From: Stercorarius parasiticus
Lineage: Eukaryota > Chordata > Aves > Charadriiformes > Stercorariidae
Length of the DNA: 64,000 nucleotides
NCBI GenBank assembly: GCA_013396915.1
Contig: VWZL01001368.1
Location: 186,001-250,000 of the forward strand
Direction: 5' to 3'
Part shown: piece by piece, positions 1-20,436 of the stretch
Position numbering within the stretch: the stretch's first letter is position 1
Layout of the letters: each line of letters begins with the position of its first letter
Notes under the pieces: generated by a model
What the model saw: only the letters and a program-made list of their open reading frames with translations
Databases searched by the model: none
Told to the model about the DNA's origin: nothing
Position numbers and translations under genes: made by a program

Positions 1-2679
1 TAAAAGTGGAATGATTAATGTCCACAACATTTATGTTGATGTTCTGGCAGAATCTCATTTATTAAATTTTCAGGTTTAGGAAATAAGGACGCAATTTCTG
101 CCTGTTGCTTTATAGCTGCATGCTCTTACACAGGAAATCAAGGGAGAGCTGTAAAACATTGCACTTGATGGAGCTGCATTTTGCCGCTAACAGACTTAAC
201 TGTACTGTATACGTGAATATATCTATATTAAATGAAACAAGAACAAGATGTGATCTTATTGGGAAAGAATCCCCGCAATATCCCATAAGTTTCATTCCCT
301 CCACAGAATATCCCAAAGCCTACCAAAAAGCTGTCCAAAACCTGGAAACGTAGATACAGGCTGAGGGAGTCGGTTCCCAGCCGGACGAGCAAGCTGCGTT
401 TGCACTGTTGGTATTATATCATATCCATACTGTATAACTACTATATCAGAGATTAAAAGAAGGTCATGCTGTATTATGAACCGCTGTCTTTATTTTTAGG
501 ATTAGGTAACTTTTCTCTTTTTTTCCCCCTACTGATTCTCTTTATGTCCTAAGGGCAGATCCTTTCTCTTGGGTCAGGAATGTAATAAGGCAGGTTTTCC
601 TCTCTCCAGGATATTGTGTCTGTCTCGCTGTGTTTAAATTGCCACAGAAAGCTCTTCTGAGCAAAATACAGTATTTTCTTTGTACAAGAGCCAACGATTG
701 ACGTGTCCTTGGGGACTTCTCTGTCTTTAGCATTTAAACATACAAGTTGGATATGTTTAACCTATTGATAGGCAACGTAGACAACTACAGAATTTATTGC
801 AAGAGAACAAAAGGAGAAGCAGAAAGAAAAGATTTTTTTTTTTTAACTTGGGGATTGAGAACTTTTATTGCTATTGTTAGTGCAGAGAAATGAAAAAAAA
901 ATAATCAGAACTCTATTTTCAACTGAAACAGGGAGGTGAGAAGAAAACAGTCCTGCTGGGTTGTGTCCTTTGAATTAGCGTATTCCTGTTTATTAGTAAT
1001 ACCGTTTCACATTTAGAGAACAAGACATCTCCAAGCCCATACATAAAAAATCATCTGATTCGCCATGGCTGGTTAAACGGTGTTTGGGGCAAAAATACAA
1101 CTCCTGCTCAGGCCTATAGTAAACTCCACAAAATACAAATGTTCATTAATCTTAGTAGTTTGAGCGTTCTTGGTCTTTGTGCATTCCTCCCTTCCGAACT
1201 TGTATGCCCCACGAGACAAGAACAGTCTCTTTCCATGTGTTGCGCTGACCCCAGATCTTTAATACGTTTTTAAATATGACTATAAACCCAGTCTTCTCCC
1301 AGTGGCAGCTGTGAGCTGGTCGCCCCAACTGTTGGTCGCAACATCTCTGAGGTTCCCCTCAGTCTGCCCTTCACATGGGAATTCTCCCTCAGACGCTGGA
1401 GTCAAACAGCCAGATTAACCCAAGCCCTTTGGACTGAGGCAGGTGAATAAGCAGTTTGTGAGCTATTGAGGCAGTGATATTGGAAGTACAGCAACATCTT
1501 GCTAAGAAAAGGTGTTGAGCTGTTATGGGGCAGAACCATGCAATGTCTCACTGTAGCCAGAACATGATGTGATCCCCCACCACCGCCACTTTCCTCCTTT
1601 CTTACTGTTTCCCTCCTCTCTTCCAGCCATTGGTTTCCATGCTGTCCTTCTGTGCCTGTCGTCCCCATCCATCTACTTCTGTGGGCAGTCTCAAGTTATA
1701 AATCATCATTATTTTTCAGTTGACTTGGGCTTCTAATTTTGATCCCTCCCTTTCTTCATTGACTGCTATTGCCAGTTCTCAAGGGACAGAGATGGGAATC
1801 CGGAACAGCACAGTAATAAATGAGCTTCAAGCGTGAATTCAGTTGGTGTGCTGATGCAGGTCTGATTTTTTTCTTATAATTAAGTATTAACAGTCATGGA
1901 TACAGAGTTCATATATTAAGTTTGTATAATACTGTAAGTTTTATTTCCTGTTTTCCACATACTTCAGTCCTTTTCGAAATAACTGTCTTTTTGACTGAAA
2001 CTTTATTTAGTGATTTGGTCTTTCTTAATGAGTAAGACATTTTTAGTCACAGTGGAGTTATAAACATTTGCTGTACGTATTTTTTTGTACTGTTAAAAAA
2101 GTCACACTCCTCTCTCTCACATGTAACCCCAAAACATCTGATTACTGAAATGTTGTATGTCACTAGTCCTCATTTAGGTTTACAATCATGACCAAATCTA
2201 GGGGGAGGGGGAGCTTCATTTGTTAATAGTGGAAAACTTCGAAAATTAAGTATTGAGATTGAATGACAAGATCAAACACTGCGAGGTGAGGAGTGCAGTG
2301 TGCAGACACAGTATTTAGTGCATTCATTATACACAGAGGAAATTGCCATGCAGTGCTTTTAAGATCCAGCTGATTTTAACTGTGGGTATTCCATTTCAGC
2401 AAAGGTGTCAAGACTGTCGAGGCACTGACCTGGTTTGGGCTAGATCAGCGGATTGTATAAATTGTCATGTTGCTAATCAGCGTTAGCAGAGATCTGTCAC
2501 AACAGCATTTCTTAAATCTTCCATAAAGTATGCAAGACAGCCGGAAGAAGTCTAATAGAATAACAATAAATGCATCCAAAGCAAAGGAGGCAGGAGTGAA
2601 GATAGTTATCTGAGATTCTCTGCGGCATGTGCCTATGCAGAAATGCAGAGTTCTTCATGTTAGCTATAGCTTCTACTTG

Positions 2680-2797
2680 GCTTTAGGAACTGCAAGCAGC
2701 TTAAGCATTTATGCCACCATAAAGGTTTAAAGCAGCTTAAGTGCTTCTTCTGTCTCAGGAACTAAAAATGGCTTAAGTACTTATGCCACCCTAAGGA
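2680..2797. repeat. imperfect tandem duplication, period about 71 bp
   Basis: Two diverged copies of the same phrase follow each other. The pattern is GGAACT, a short spacer, GCTTAAG, then a C/TATTTATGCCACC-like block ending in A-rich AGG. Copy 1 is at about 2687-2727 and copy 2 at about 2758-2797, with a third partial GCTTAAGTGCTT between them. It is not a recognised family and may be a small local duplication inside the intron. Confidence 0.6.
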
Positions 2798-4024
2798 CAC
2801 GAGGTCAAAAGCGTACTCTTGACTTGTGCAGCAGGGAGGAGACATTAGTCTCTTGTGGTTGTTTAGCCTCCTCGTGCTTGCAAATGATCTCTAGTAGGGA
2901 AAGGACAGACAGGATCCATACCTATTTTCCAGCAGATAAGAGGAAATTAAAATGCACGCATTGTTCTAACAGAGAGTCACAGAGGTTAGAGAGAGACTCG
3001 ATTGCAGTGATTGGAATGTGTCCGAAAAGTCTGCTGGGGATTTCACTCCACGGAGATGCAGGGTTTTTTTCCTCCTCACAATGGGATTTCTATTGTCGCA
3101 GAATATTTCCTGCCTCACCAGGACCTCCTTTATATCCTGACTTCTTTACAAAGCTTTTGTCTGTCCATCTTGCTGTGGATCATGGAGTTAATCTTTATCG
3201 AGATGTTAATGAGATGGTAGGGAGGCCTGCCTGATGTCATCTCTTAGTTGCCTGACTACCTAAAATGGTAGCGAGGAGCAGTGATGAGCTGTGGATTGCA
3301 TCCCTGGGGAGCAGGCAAGCATGGGTACTTGCTTAAGTGCTGCCCTGTCACTTTTCTAAATGCTGATACTCTTTTTACAATCACTCGGATATCTCAGGAA
3401 GCTGTGTGGGTCAAGAACCTCAAAAGTACGCACACCACTCATGAACAAGTGACTACTTTTTGTGAGAATCAGAGACCTAAATACTTCTATGCATGTGGGC
3501 TTTAGCTTTCCCGGGCCTTAAGTCTTGGCCTCTACTGTGGCCGTAGTAGTAGATACTATTTCCCAAAGTTTGTTGTTAGAAGGGGTACGTTCACAAGCTA
3601 TGAGGTACTCAGATGCTTTGGTAATGGTTTCAGGTCCAAAGCAAAGGAGAGATCTGTAGTTAGACCTAAATGAGGACAGGGAAGTCTGAATTCTTTAACA
3701 TCAGGTCTGGCAAGCTCTGGTGTACTTCACATTATTCTGGTCGGGAAGGTTGAAGCTGTACTAGAGCAGGTGAAGACAAGGGCTGAGAGGACCACTGAGG
3801 AGGGTTGCACTAACACAGTCCTGGAAGTGGCAATGAGGAACCTGGGAACAAAATGACAGTCAGGACACAGGGACTTCCACACCTCAAGCCAAAGCTGGGT
3901 AAGAGGGGGAATGAGGACTTGGTCATCCTAGAGAAGACCAGAAGGAACCATCTTATTTAATCCATCAAATGAAGGCAGAGAGGAGAGTGCTGTATGATAG
4001 ATAGTTGGGGTGGGGGAGGGAGAG

Positions 4025-4320
4025 AAATAAAACACCGTGCAGGGAAGCAGAGCTGTTTAAGCTAAAGGATAGTGTTGGCACAAGAACAAATGAATATAAA
4101 TTGGCTGTGAATAAATTGAAGCTAGAAATTAGTTGCTAACCAGCAGAGGAGTGAGTTCCTGGAAGAGCTTTCCACTGGGAGCAGAGGGAGCAGTTCACCA
4201 ACGTACTTAGAAGATGAAGCTTGCTCCATTCGTGACCTGGATTATGTGTAGCAGGGCTTTCCACAGCAAGGGATGGACCTGATGACCAGGAACCCTCCAT
4301 CTGTTTCTAACTCTATGTGG
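4025..4320 (+). mobile_element. ancient CR1-type LINE remnant, 3' end
   Basis: The stretch reads in the + direction like the very 3' end of the old CR1 lineage seen in turtles and crocodilians. From about 4052 one frame gives ELFKLKDSVGTRTNEYKLA followed by VNKLKLEIS, which is the conserved end of the CR1 reverse-transcriptase ORF. A GAGTGAGTTCCTGGAAGAGC block then corresponds to the usual motif encoding V-R-F-W-N-S. The end, near GGGATGGACCTGATGACC, corresponds to the CR1 3' terminus. It is far more diverged than the avian CR1 copies elsewhere in the window and has stop codons, so it is inactive and old. The family call is from memory of amniote CR1 sequences. Confidence 0.75.
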
Positions 4321-7300
4321 CCTTAAGGACAAATCTACATCCCCTATGCAAAACACATGAATAAGAGTGTTCCCTGCAGGACTTGCAGGTCAGGGACAAC
4401 TAATCCCTTTCCAAACCAGCCTCAGAGCTATCCAGTCTGTTACTGCTGGACACAATCTCTGCACGTTTCGTCTCATGGAACTCCACGACTCTCTCGTGCA
4501 GCTCCGGGATGAGCTGTGTTTAGCAGCCATTCCACTGTGATGCCTCTTCGCCATTTATGCTTCATCTCCTACGCAGGAAATGTGGTAGCTCTGCTGGTTT
4601 GAGGGACTTTCTGTGGCAGTAACGTCCATGGGGAGAATTGTGCTAGAAGATAGCTTAAATGCTGCTTCTGCTTGATGTCAGTAGTGAGGTTTAGTAAGGA
4701 GTTATTTAGCACCTCCTTTTTTTAATTTTTAAAGTACAAGGAAATAACTGTGAGAAGATAAAAGTCTAAAAGTGTCACTGCATAATTGAAATAAAACCAA
4801 TTTTTGGCAATGGTGATAATGCCTTCCGCTGTGCCACTAATTTACCATATAATACCAATACAACATGGTCTCTTCCCAGTTTTCTCCTAGCATACATTAG
4901 TGTGGTGTGTCTAGGTTAGAAAGTAGAATCAGGAGATTTTCCCCATGTTTTCTGCTTTATCCACCAAGTAACATTTTGCTTTCAGATGCAATCTCAGTTG
5001 CAGGTGACAGTAATTCTTTTTCTGTTGTTCCTAGCTCATTCCACTGGTATAAAGGGGCTTTCCTCCTGCTGTTTGACTACTGTGCGAGTGCATTTGGCCT
5101 TTGTTTATGTATTGAATAGCTAACGGGTACCGAGCAGTCAGCTAGGATACACTTAGATACTCCTTTCTACTAAAACACATGTGGAGGAGGAGGGAAATGG
5201 AACACTAAGATTATTGCAGATCCTACCTCCAGTGTCACCTCACATCATCTGCTACAATATGGAGTAGTGCATATGATGTGCATTGATTATATGAGATTAT
5301 ATGTACGTTTTAAGGTGTTCCTTTTTGAAATAGTATTTCTTACTATGTAAGTGTTTATGCTTCCAGGACACTGCAGGTTGTGCTCCCTGTTACCTCTGGG
5401 TTTTGAGCTTCCCCCGGTAGAGGTGACAGGCCAACTTCAGCCTTGATTTCAATGAATTTGGTTGCTCTTTTTGGTCTGGAATTGCAATCCATCTCAGAGC
5501 TTCCTCCTGCAAAGCCAGGGTGTTCTGAGACCAAAATCAGTATTTAGGTCAGCTCCCTCTGTTCATTTTAGGGTATTTTGAAGCCGGATGATAATGGCAA
5601 CGTTTTTTAAAGACAAGAAAATGAGCCAGGACAAACTGAGGTTTGGTAATGAGCATTGAAGTGGCATGAAAGTGACTGGTATTTTGCGAGTGACCCCTGT
5701 TTAGCAGCTTTTTGGAGCTGTGTGCAATGGGAGATAGCTAGTAGAATTGCAGCTTTTAATGGGGGCTTTTTTTTCAGGTCAGAAATTCTTAATAATACAG
5801 AGCTGGTGCTTCAGAGCCTTATGTTAGCAAACCTGACACTAGGGAGTAATATCATTGGCTTTCATGCGCCTATTTACTGTAATAAGGATTACCAACGTAA
5901 GTAAAACTTGCAGGTTTGGGCCTACAAAATTAAAAGAAAAGCCTTTTCACACCCTGAAACTGCATCAAAATTCAATTTCACCAGGAAAAAAAAATCCTTC
6001 TGATCTAGTCCCTGGAATGTGACATTTCATGGGTGTAATAAGGTTACAAACAGATTATAAATTGAAACCCTATAAATCCTTATTGTACTGTACCAAAGCT
6101 TCTGCTTTGCATAATACTCTTATTCCTGACTGTTCTTTGTTTTACAAGCTCACAACTATTCATTCCCTCGCATAATAGAGACCGGGGAGCCAAAAACACC
6201 GTGCAAAATCCAAAGGTAATTATCTGAGTCAAAGAACCTGAATGCCAGAGTTCACAAACTTCTGAACTTTTCTAATTGCCGTTGTTTGCACAGTGAGACC
6301 TCCCTCTTCCTTTAAACATGTTGTAAATATTTTACATTGTTTCTGCCAAGTGGTAATGGTAAAAAAATCACGGTGTAGATTTAGTTCCTGTTTTGTATTT
6401 ATATAGTCCTGCCTGCATGTCCGTAGCAGATGACTGATCAGTTTTCAAATCATAACTTGAGTGAGTGAGGGTGTTTGAATCTGGCCCTACGTGGTCAGGA
6501 TTACCAGTGCTGTGAAGTACCTGAGAGCACTGCTGGTTTCTGCAGTTGGCCTCTTACTTGTGCTGATTTCACGTCTAGCAAGTGTCATCTTCCAGACCAG
6601 CCTTCCAGTATTTGGGCACATGTATAGGTCTGCTAAAGTCTCACCCCTCTGAAAAAAGCAATTGAACAGCTCACCTGAGAACTAAAGAAATTACCCAGAT
6701 TAGCAGATGATGCCATGGACTCTTTTCATCTAGGCTTCACCTGAATGGGAGGATCCTCAGAGGAGTTGAAAGAGAATGAGATGGCTTTGCAGGTGAGCTC
6801 TCGGAGGCCACTTGGAGCATCAGAGCAATGAGGGGTCTGATTGTAGAAAAAGCAGAGGGAGTAGGAAAGGAGTGACAGGATAGGAGAGCAGGGCAGATAA
6901 GTATGGAGGGACACAGTTGTGCAGTGACCTGTGGGAGATCGCAAGATAGTTGACAGGTGAGCCAGTGGAGTGTTGGGGAGAGGCTAATGATCAAGTCACC
7001 ATCTTGGGCAAGCTTTGTCAGCCGCTGCAGTGAGCCTGGGCTGGGAGAAGGAGCGAGGAAGGGTGGTTTATGCCCATGAGAAAGGCCAGTTTTAGAGGAT
7101 GCTCATGCTGGTAAAGGCTAGAGGTCTGGAGGGCAAGGAGCAAGCTCATTTGCAGGGACAAAGAGAAAAAGTGTCCTATGGAGAATTTCTCTGAAAGAGC
7201 ATCCATGGTGCCTGAGTGTCCACACAGTGGGAGGTAGAGGGAGGTGCTGTTGTGAACTGATTGAACCAGCCTTGAAGTTTTTCTATCAAATGGCATGCCT

Positions 7301-8985
7301 GTGTCACACACTTGATTCTCATTTCCCTCTTGGCCATGTAGGTTTAACCAAATAACTCACAGTCTGTAATGTTTACACAAAGAGTTGGACAAGAATTCCT
7401 TTAATGCATTGAGTTTTGTCCATTACTTCTTTCTCTTTCAAGAAAGAAGAATGTTAATGTGCATTCTCATTGTACTCGTCCGATGCCATTCCGCAGTGCA
7501 GGGCATCTGTACACTTTTGGTACAGGGGTGTGTAGTATGAATGGATTAGAGATCTGCACTTGAAGCATAAACTCCTGCAGATTACATGTTGTACGTTGTC
7601 CAGCACATCTGCTCTGTTCCCGCACTCTGCGCCCCATCACAACTTTTAAGAAATGGCAATAAAGTTTCAGAAAGAGAAAAAGAGCAGTCATCTTTTATAG
7701 GCAGCACACATCTGTTAGCCATGGCAGTGCCGCATAATTGTGAACATAAGTGATTTTATTTGGTTTTCTGATTGTTTTCAGGACTTTAGAAAAGATTGGG
7801 ATTATCTTTGTGTTCCAGTATGAACTACTGAGTTTCTGTACGGCTGGCTTTTTCTGTGAACTACTTACAGAGCCAATACAGATTTCATCCCTGTGCTGTG
7901 ATCAAATGTAAAGTCTGGAAGGATTTAGTCTAGTACATTAATGGAAATAATCGCATTTGCTGAGAAATGTGGCCATCTAGTGGCACAGCTAGCAAGCTGT
8001 GATAGAAAGTACAGCAATAGGGGAAGTCTCTGAGGCAGGGTTTCTCCAAGAGAGTCCAGGAGGATGAGTCGGGTAGCTCCTGCTGAAATTCCAGCCTTCA
8101 TAAACGTTTGAAAGTCAGGGTGTAGGGTGCTTTTGTTTTCTGAAGCTGTGCAAAAAATTCAAACAGTTAAACCTTAAAAAAACAAACCAATGTTGAGGCT
8201 GGCCGTTATTCGTCTGACCATTTCTGCTCAGAAACACAATCAGCGAGAATTAAATCTGCATTTAAATGCTCTGCTGAACTGGATTTCAGTGAAGAGAACA
8301 GAGCAGGCTGCTTTTCTGGAAGAGTAAAAGGTACACAGCCCCAGCATGTCTCCAGAGACGCTCACGCAGATGACACTGACCACAGCGAGACGCATGCATG
8401 CGTGTCAACAGGCCTGGAGCTCTGTCACTCCCAGAGCCATGCTTGGCAATGGCAAAAGCTGGCTTGATGGATGCTTCTGCGCTCAGAATTTTTAGTCGCT
8501 ACAATGTGTAGGGGTTTATTTCTGCTGCCACAACATGTGCACTAACCCAGTACATTTACTCAAAGAAAATATGGTGAGCTAAAAGTTCTGGTGGAAGCAT
8601 GGTTTAGCAGTTCTGTTGTTTTTTCAGCTTGGAGGACGTGTTTTTAAAGGTTTTGTAAACCTTGTTTGTGTTGAGTGGCACTTAAGTGAGGATTCCCTGA
8701 TCCGGGAAGGCATTACTCAACGTGAATCACGTGAAGGGTGCCGTGCATGAGATTAGCCAGGATCCATTTAACAGCCTGTATCCCTGAGGCCTGATGCAAA
8801 GCCTGTTGTCGTCAGTAGAAACAAATTCATGGGCCTTAGTGGACTTCCAATGAGAACTATAATTTGAACCCCACGATCGCTTTGGAGCACAGACAGTCTT
8901 CTTAACTCTTTTAGTACCGCTGGATCCTGGTTCACACCTGAACCTCTGGTGCCATTCCAGTGCAAAGTTGCAGTAAGGCTGATGA

Positions 8986-16642
<7,657 letters not shown>

Positions 16643-16970
16643 ACATCTCAGCCAAGCCCTGGTGGTCAGTCTACATGCAGCAGCGAACAGTCCCCCATCA
16701 GCAACTATTCCAACAATGGGATCGAGCTTTCTCTGACCGGTGGTGGTAGTGTAGGAGACCTCAGCGTCATCGATGAAACCCCAATCATGGACTCTACCAT
16801 TTCCACAGCCACCACAGCGCTTGGCTTACAGGCCAGGAGGAATATGACAGGGACCAAATGGATGGAGCAAGTGAAATTAGAAAGGTTGAAACAAGTTAAT
16901 GGAATGCTTCCAAGACTGAACCCCGTTCCACCTTCCAAAGCCCCGACCTTGCCGCCTCTCATAGGAAATG
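16643..16970 (+). CDS. GLI3: GLI3 exon 14: linker with SUMO-type site
   Basis: This 328-bp exon begins in phase 0 with [10 protein letters not shown] and ends after the first base of a Gly codon (GGAAATG|GTGAGA). The split codon is completed by GT at 18143. It encodes the Ser-rich linker SPISNYS, the conserved [17 protein letters not shown] block and [16 protein letters not shown]. The VKLE tetrapeptide (codons 16871-16882) fits the psi-K-x-E sumoylation consensus and aligns with a lysine in the region where human GLI3 is reported to be SUMO-modified. Size matches human exon 14. An in-frame ATG at 16598 lies in the intron before the acceptor and is not a start. Retention of intron 14 would add about 19 residues and stop at 17029. 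Confidence 0.96.
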
Positions 16971-18142
16971 GTGAGATACACATAACAGGAGTGGTAACAC
17001 TTTTTGTCCTTAAATTCACTGCTTGCTAGCTCAATCTTGCAACCCTTGCGAAAGAATAGTGCAGCTTATGAGACTCAGCAGCTGTGAGAATGGTTCGTAA
17101 ATTGATCACTTTCTGTTTATCCCCTCATTACAAGTCCTACTACCCATCCCGAGAGAAGTCTGATCGTCCCTTGTTTTACAGAACAGGGGCTTGCAAGGGA
17201 GCCATGCATCATCTTTTAAATATTCCCTACAGTTAAAGGTTTGGACCCAAAATCATCATAGTCCTCTCTTGTTTTGAGGCAGTGCAGATGAAATAAATAC
17301 CTGCCAGTTTACGGTATGGAAATCTTTCGGATAAGGCCTTAGCAAGGCACCCTTCGCATAGGGTGCCCTTTAAATAAACTGTTTCCACACATATAAGTAA
17401 TCCTATGTACAGGTACCACTGCTACAAAGGGCAGATATCCATGAATGGGAGCAAGGTGAGATTGAACTCTGAAGATCCATAGTTGGTTTTGTACAAAATT
17501 TGCCAAACTGTATGTCCCTGCTGCCCCTACATTCCTTACAACATGCCCGTAGGTTTCTACACGCCACCCAGCAGTGACAGCCCAGGTTTTCTGAAACCCA
17601 TTCAATCAAAAGAAACTATGTAAAATTAAGAAATGTATTCTGTTTACTTCAAACCAAAACAAAACAAGGAAACCAGCAAAGATGTTTTGCAGTTGTTAGG
17701 AGTTATTTCAAGACTATTTCAAGACGTCTTAGAAATGACCTTGAATAGCCTCCAATTTGTATATTTTGCCATTCCATGCAAATGCCTGTTCAATTATATT
17801 TTGCCTATAAAAAGCTCCCTTACGAATGTGTCCTTCTGGCACATCAGTCAGCATAGCTGCTCTGCAGGCTGGAGAACTACACCAGCTGATGACAGTTTGT
17901 GGCTATGGCCTATAAATTTTGTGCTGGGATTCACACTGAAATGTTACCCATGAGTCTCTGAATTAGCTTTTAACCTAAGGACATAGTTTTTATATCCCTA
18001 CTTCTTTCAAGAAAGAGCACTGCTATGATTTGCTGTGATGGTGCAGGCTCTTCGTCTGTATTCCCCTTACTTCTTTACTGGCTGTTTTCTGTACCAGTTT
18101 CTGGGTGATGCCCATTTGTTTAACTGTGAATTTTACCTCCAG
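16971..18142 (+). other. GLI3: GLI3 intron 14 (1.17 kb)
   Basis: The intron has a GTGAGA donor and a TTTTACCTCCAG acceptor. No repeat is recognised, and the small open frames (88 aa minus at 17339-17605; 106 aa plus at 17633-17953) have no family resemblance. Confidence 0.93.
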
Positions 18143-20436
18143 GTACCCAATCGAACAGCAGCTGCAGTGTAGGAGGATCCATGACTATTCTGCCGAACAG
18201 GAATGAACTTTCAAGTACGGACATCACTGTGTTGAACATGCTGAACAGGAGGGACAGCAATACTAGCACAATCAGTTCAGCCTACCTGAGCAGCCGCAGG
18301 TCCTCTGGAATCTCACCTTGCTTCTCCAGCCGGAGGTCCAGCGATGCCTCCCAGGCGGAGGGAAGACCGCAGAATGTGAGTGTTGCAGACTCCTATGACC
18401 CCATCTCGACGGATGCCTCCCGGCGCTCCAGTGAAGCGAGCCAGTGTGATGACCTGCCAAGTCTTCTCAGCCTCACCCCGGCCCAGCAATACAGGCTGAA
18501 AGCTAAATATGCAGCAGCTACTGGTGGACCCCCACCAACTCCACTGCCTAACATGGAGAGGATGAGCCTCAAAACAAGGATGGCACTCTTGGGTGACTGT
18601 AGGGAGTCCGGAGTATCTCCACTGCCTCCAGTGAATGCCCCTCGAAGATGTAGTGATGGTGGGGCAAATGGTTACAGCAGAAGGCATTTTCTGTCTCACG
18701 ATGCTCTAGGAAATGGGACGAGGAGAGCCAGTGATCCAGTAAGAATAGCCTCTGACAACCTCTCTGTCCCTAGAGTCCAGCGTTTCAACAGTCTTAATAG
18801 CTTTAACCCTCCTGCTTTGCCTCCATCCACGGAAAAGCGCAACCTTGTTCTTCAGAACTATACCCGTTCTGAGGGTGGCGTCTTCCGCGGCTTCAGCTCC
18901 CCCTGTCCTCCGAGCATCAGTGAGAACGTCGCCCTGGAGGCTGCTACGATGGAAGCGGGTGGCAGTCTGAATGATGATGATGATCTCCTGCCAGATGATG
19001 TGGTTCAGTATCTGAACTCCCAGAACCAGGGCATGTACGACCACTTGTTGAACAACGTCCTAGATGGCAACAAAATGCATCACAGCTCAGTGTTAGGAAA
19101 CAACAACCCCAGCAACTTTGACCAAGCCCCTCCACCGAGCAGTCAGCAGGCAGGTTCCGAGGCAAACAAGAGTGACTTGCCCATTCAGTGGAATGAAGTA
19201 AGCTCAGGAAGCTCTGACTTATCTCCTTCGAAACTGAAATGCGGTCAGCGCTCAGCAGTGCAGCAGACTCGGGCCTTCGGACTGTATAACAATATGATGG
19301 TTCAGCAGCAGAACCTGGAGAGAAGCAACGTGGCCCAGCAGAACGGCTATCAGAACCTGGTGGAGAACAATGGTTCCTACGGTTTACAGCAAAACGCGGT
19401 TCTTGGCAGCGGAGCCGGTAATTCTTTCAGTGTGCAGGCCAATAAGCCTTACAGTGAAAGCATCAGCAGGCAAGCAATGATGTCTGGGGCAATGGACAAT
19501 TCCTGTGGCGTGACAGTTCCAGGGCAGAAGCTGAGAAGCAGCAATGTGCCAGTGAGTGGGAACCAGCAAAATTTCGGCCATCCCATGGCATCCAGCGATC
19601 AAGCCACCAGTATGGCAAATGGGATGCAGAACAGGAATATGATGGAACAGGAGTATTTGCAAAACCAACCAGTCGGAGATGGCATTCATTACCAGGGAGT
19701 CAATCAATCCGGTCAAATGATGCTAGGGCAAGTTAGTCCTACCTCACAAAGCAGCCTGTATCAAGGGCTGCAGAGTTGTCCACCAGTGTCTCACACGGTT
19801 GGTAGCCAGCCTTCGGGTTTGTTGGTGTCCAAAAGTTACCAGCCGTGCTCTAATTACAGCGGCAACAGACGGCAAAACATGTTGAGAAACAACCTGGTGC
19901 AACAGCAAGGACACATAAGTGATGGCAACCAGACATACAGGGTAAACACCATTAAGATGGAGATGCAAGGTCAATCACAGCAGTTCTGCTCTAACATGCA
20001 GAATTACTCTGGTCAGTTATATGACCAAACCACGGGCTTTAGCCACCAAGCTATGAAAACAGGTTCTTTCTTTGGTTCGGAAGGTAACTGCCTGCTGCAG
20101 GGGACTGTGACTGCAAACTCATCTGAGCTTCTTTCCCCGGGGGCTAACCAAGTGTCGAGCACAGTTGACAGCATTGACAGCAACAGCCTGGAGGGTGTGC
20201 AGATTGATTTCGATGCTATCATAGATGATGGGGATCATGTCAGCTTAATTTCGGGAGCCCTGAGCCCGAGTATCATTCAGAATCTCTCCCGCAATTCCTC
20301 ACGCCTCACCACTCCCCGAGCGTCTCTTACATTCCCAGCTATGCCCGTAAGCACAACCAACATGGCTATTGGGGACATGAGCTCTTTGTTGACCTCACTT
20401 GCAGAAGAAAGCAAGTTTCTTGCTGTTATGCAATAG
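18143..20436 (+). CDS. GLI3: GLI3 exon 15: PKA cluster, activation domains and C-terminus
   Basis: This last coding exon completes the split Gly codon, then encodes 763 residues from [11 protein letters not shown] to the stop TAG at 20434. Its order is as follows. MLNRRDSN opens the kinase cluster, with six R-R-x-S protein kinase A sites at the same spacing as human S849, S865, S877, S907, S980 and S1006. The invariant [16 protein letters not shown] block follows, then an acidic [20 protein letters not shown] segment. A Gln/Asn/Ser/Gly-rich middle (about 19250-20000) is the least conserved part. [14 protein letters not shown] is the hydrophobic-acidic activation motif (about 20194-20235), and the conserved end is [28 protein letters not shown]. 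Phosphorylation of the cluster directs GLI3 to SCF-betaTrCP and partial proteolysis to a repressor when Hedgehog is off; the C-terminal part activates when it is on (family knowledge). The C-terminal sequence identifies GLI3 rather than GLI2. No frameshift is present. Confidence 0.98.
18247..18732 (+). other. GLI3: GLI3 PKA/CK1/GSK3 phosphorylation cluster (six RRxS sites)
   Basis: The R-R-x-S motifs are RRDS (18247-18258), RRSS (18295-18306), RRSS (18331-18342), RRSS (18421-18432), RRCS (18643-18654) and RRAS (18721-18732). The serine spacings are 16, 12, 30, 74 and 26 residues; the human spacings are 16, 12, 30, 73 and 26. Serines following several of these sites fit primed CK1 and GSK3 phosphorylation. 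Processing control is therefore expected to be conserved. Confidence 0.92.

Noticed and set aside
2824..3234. 136-aa frame in intron 10
   Set aside because: The composition is not protein-like, there are no splice signals, and no similarity to GLI3 or another family was recognised.
18313..19974. several antisense frames of 70-128 aa across GLI3 exon 15
   Set aside because: They are antisense to a long verified reading frame and have no independent support.
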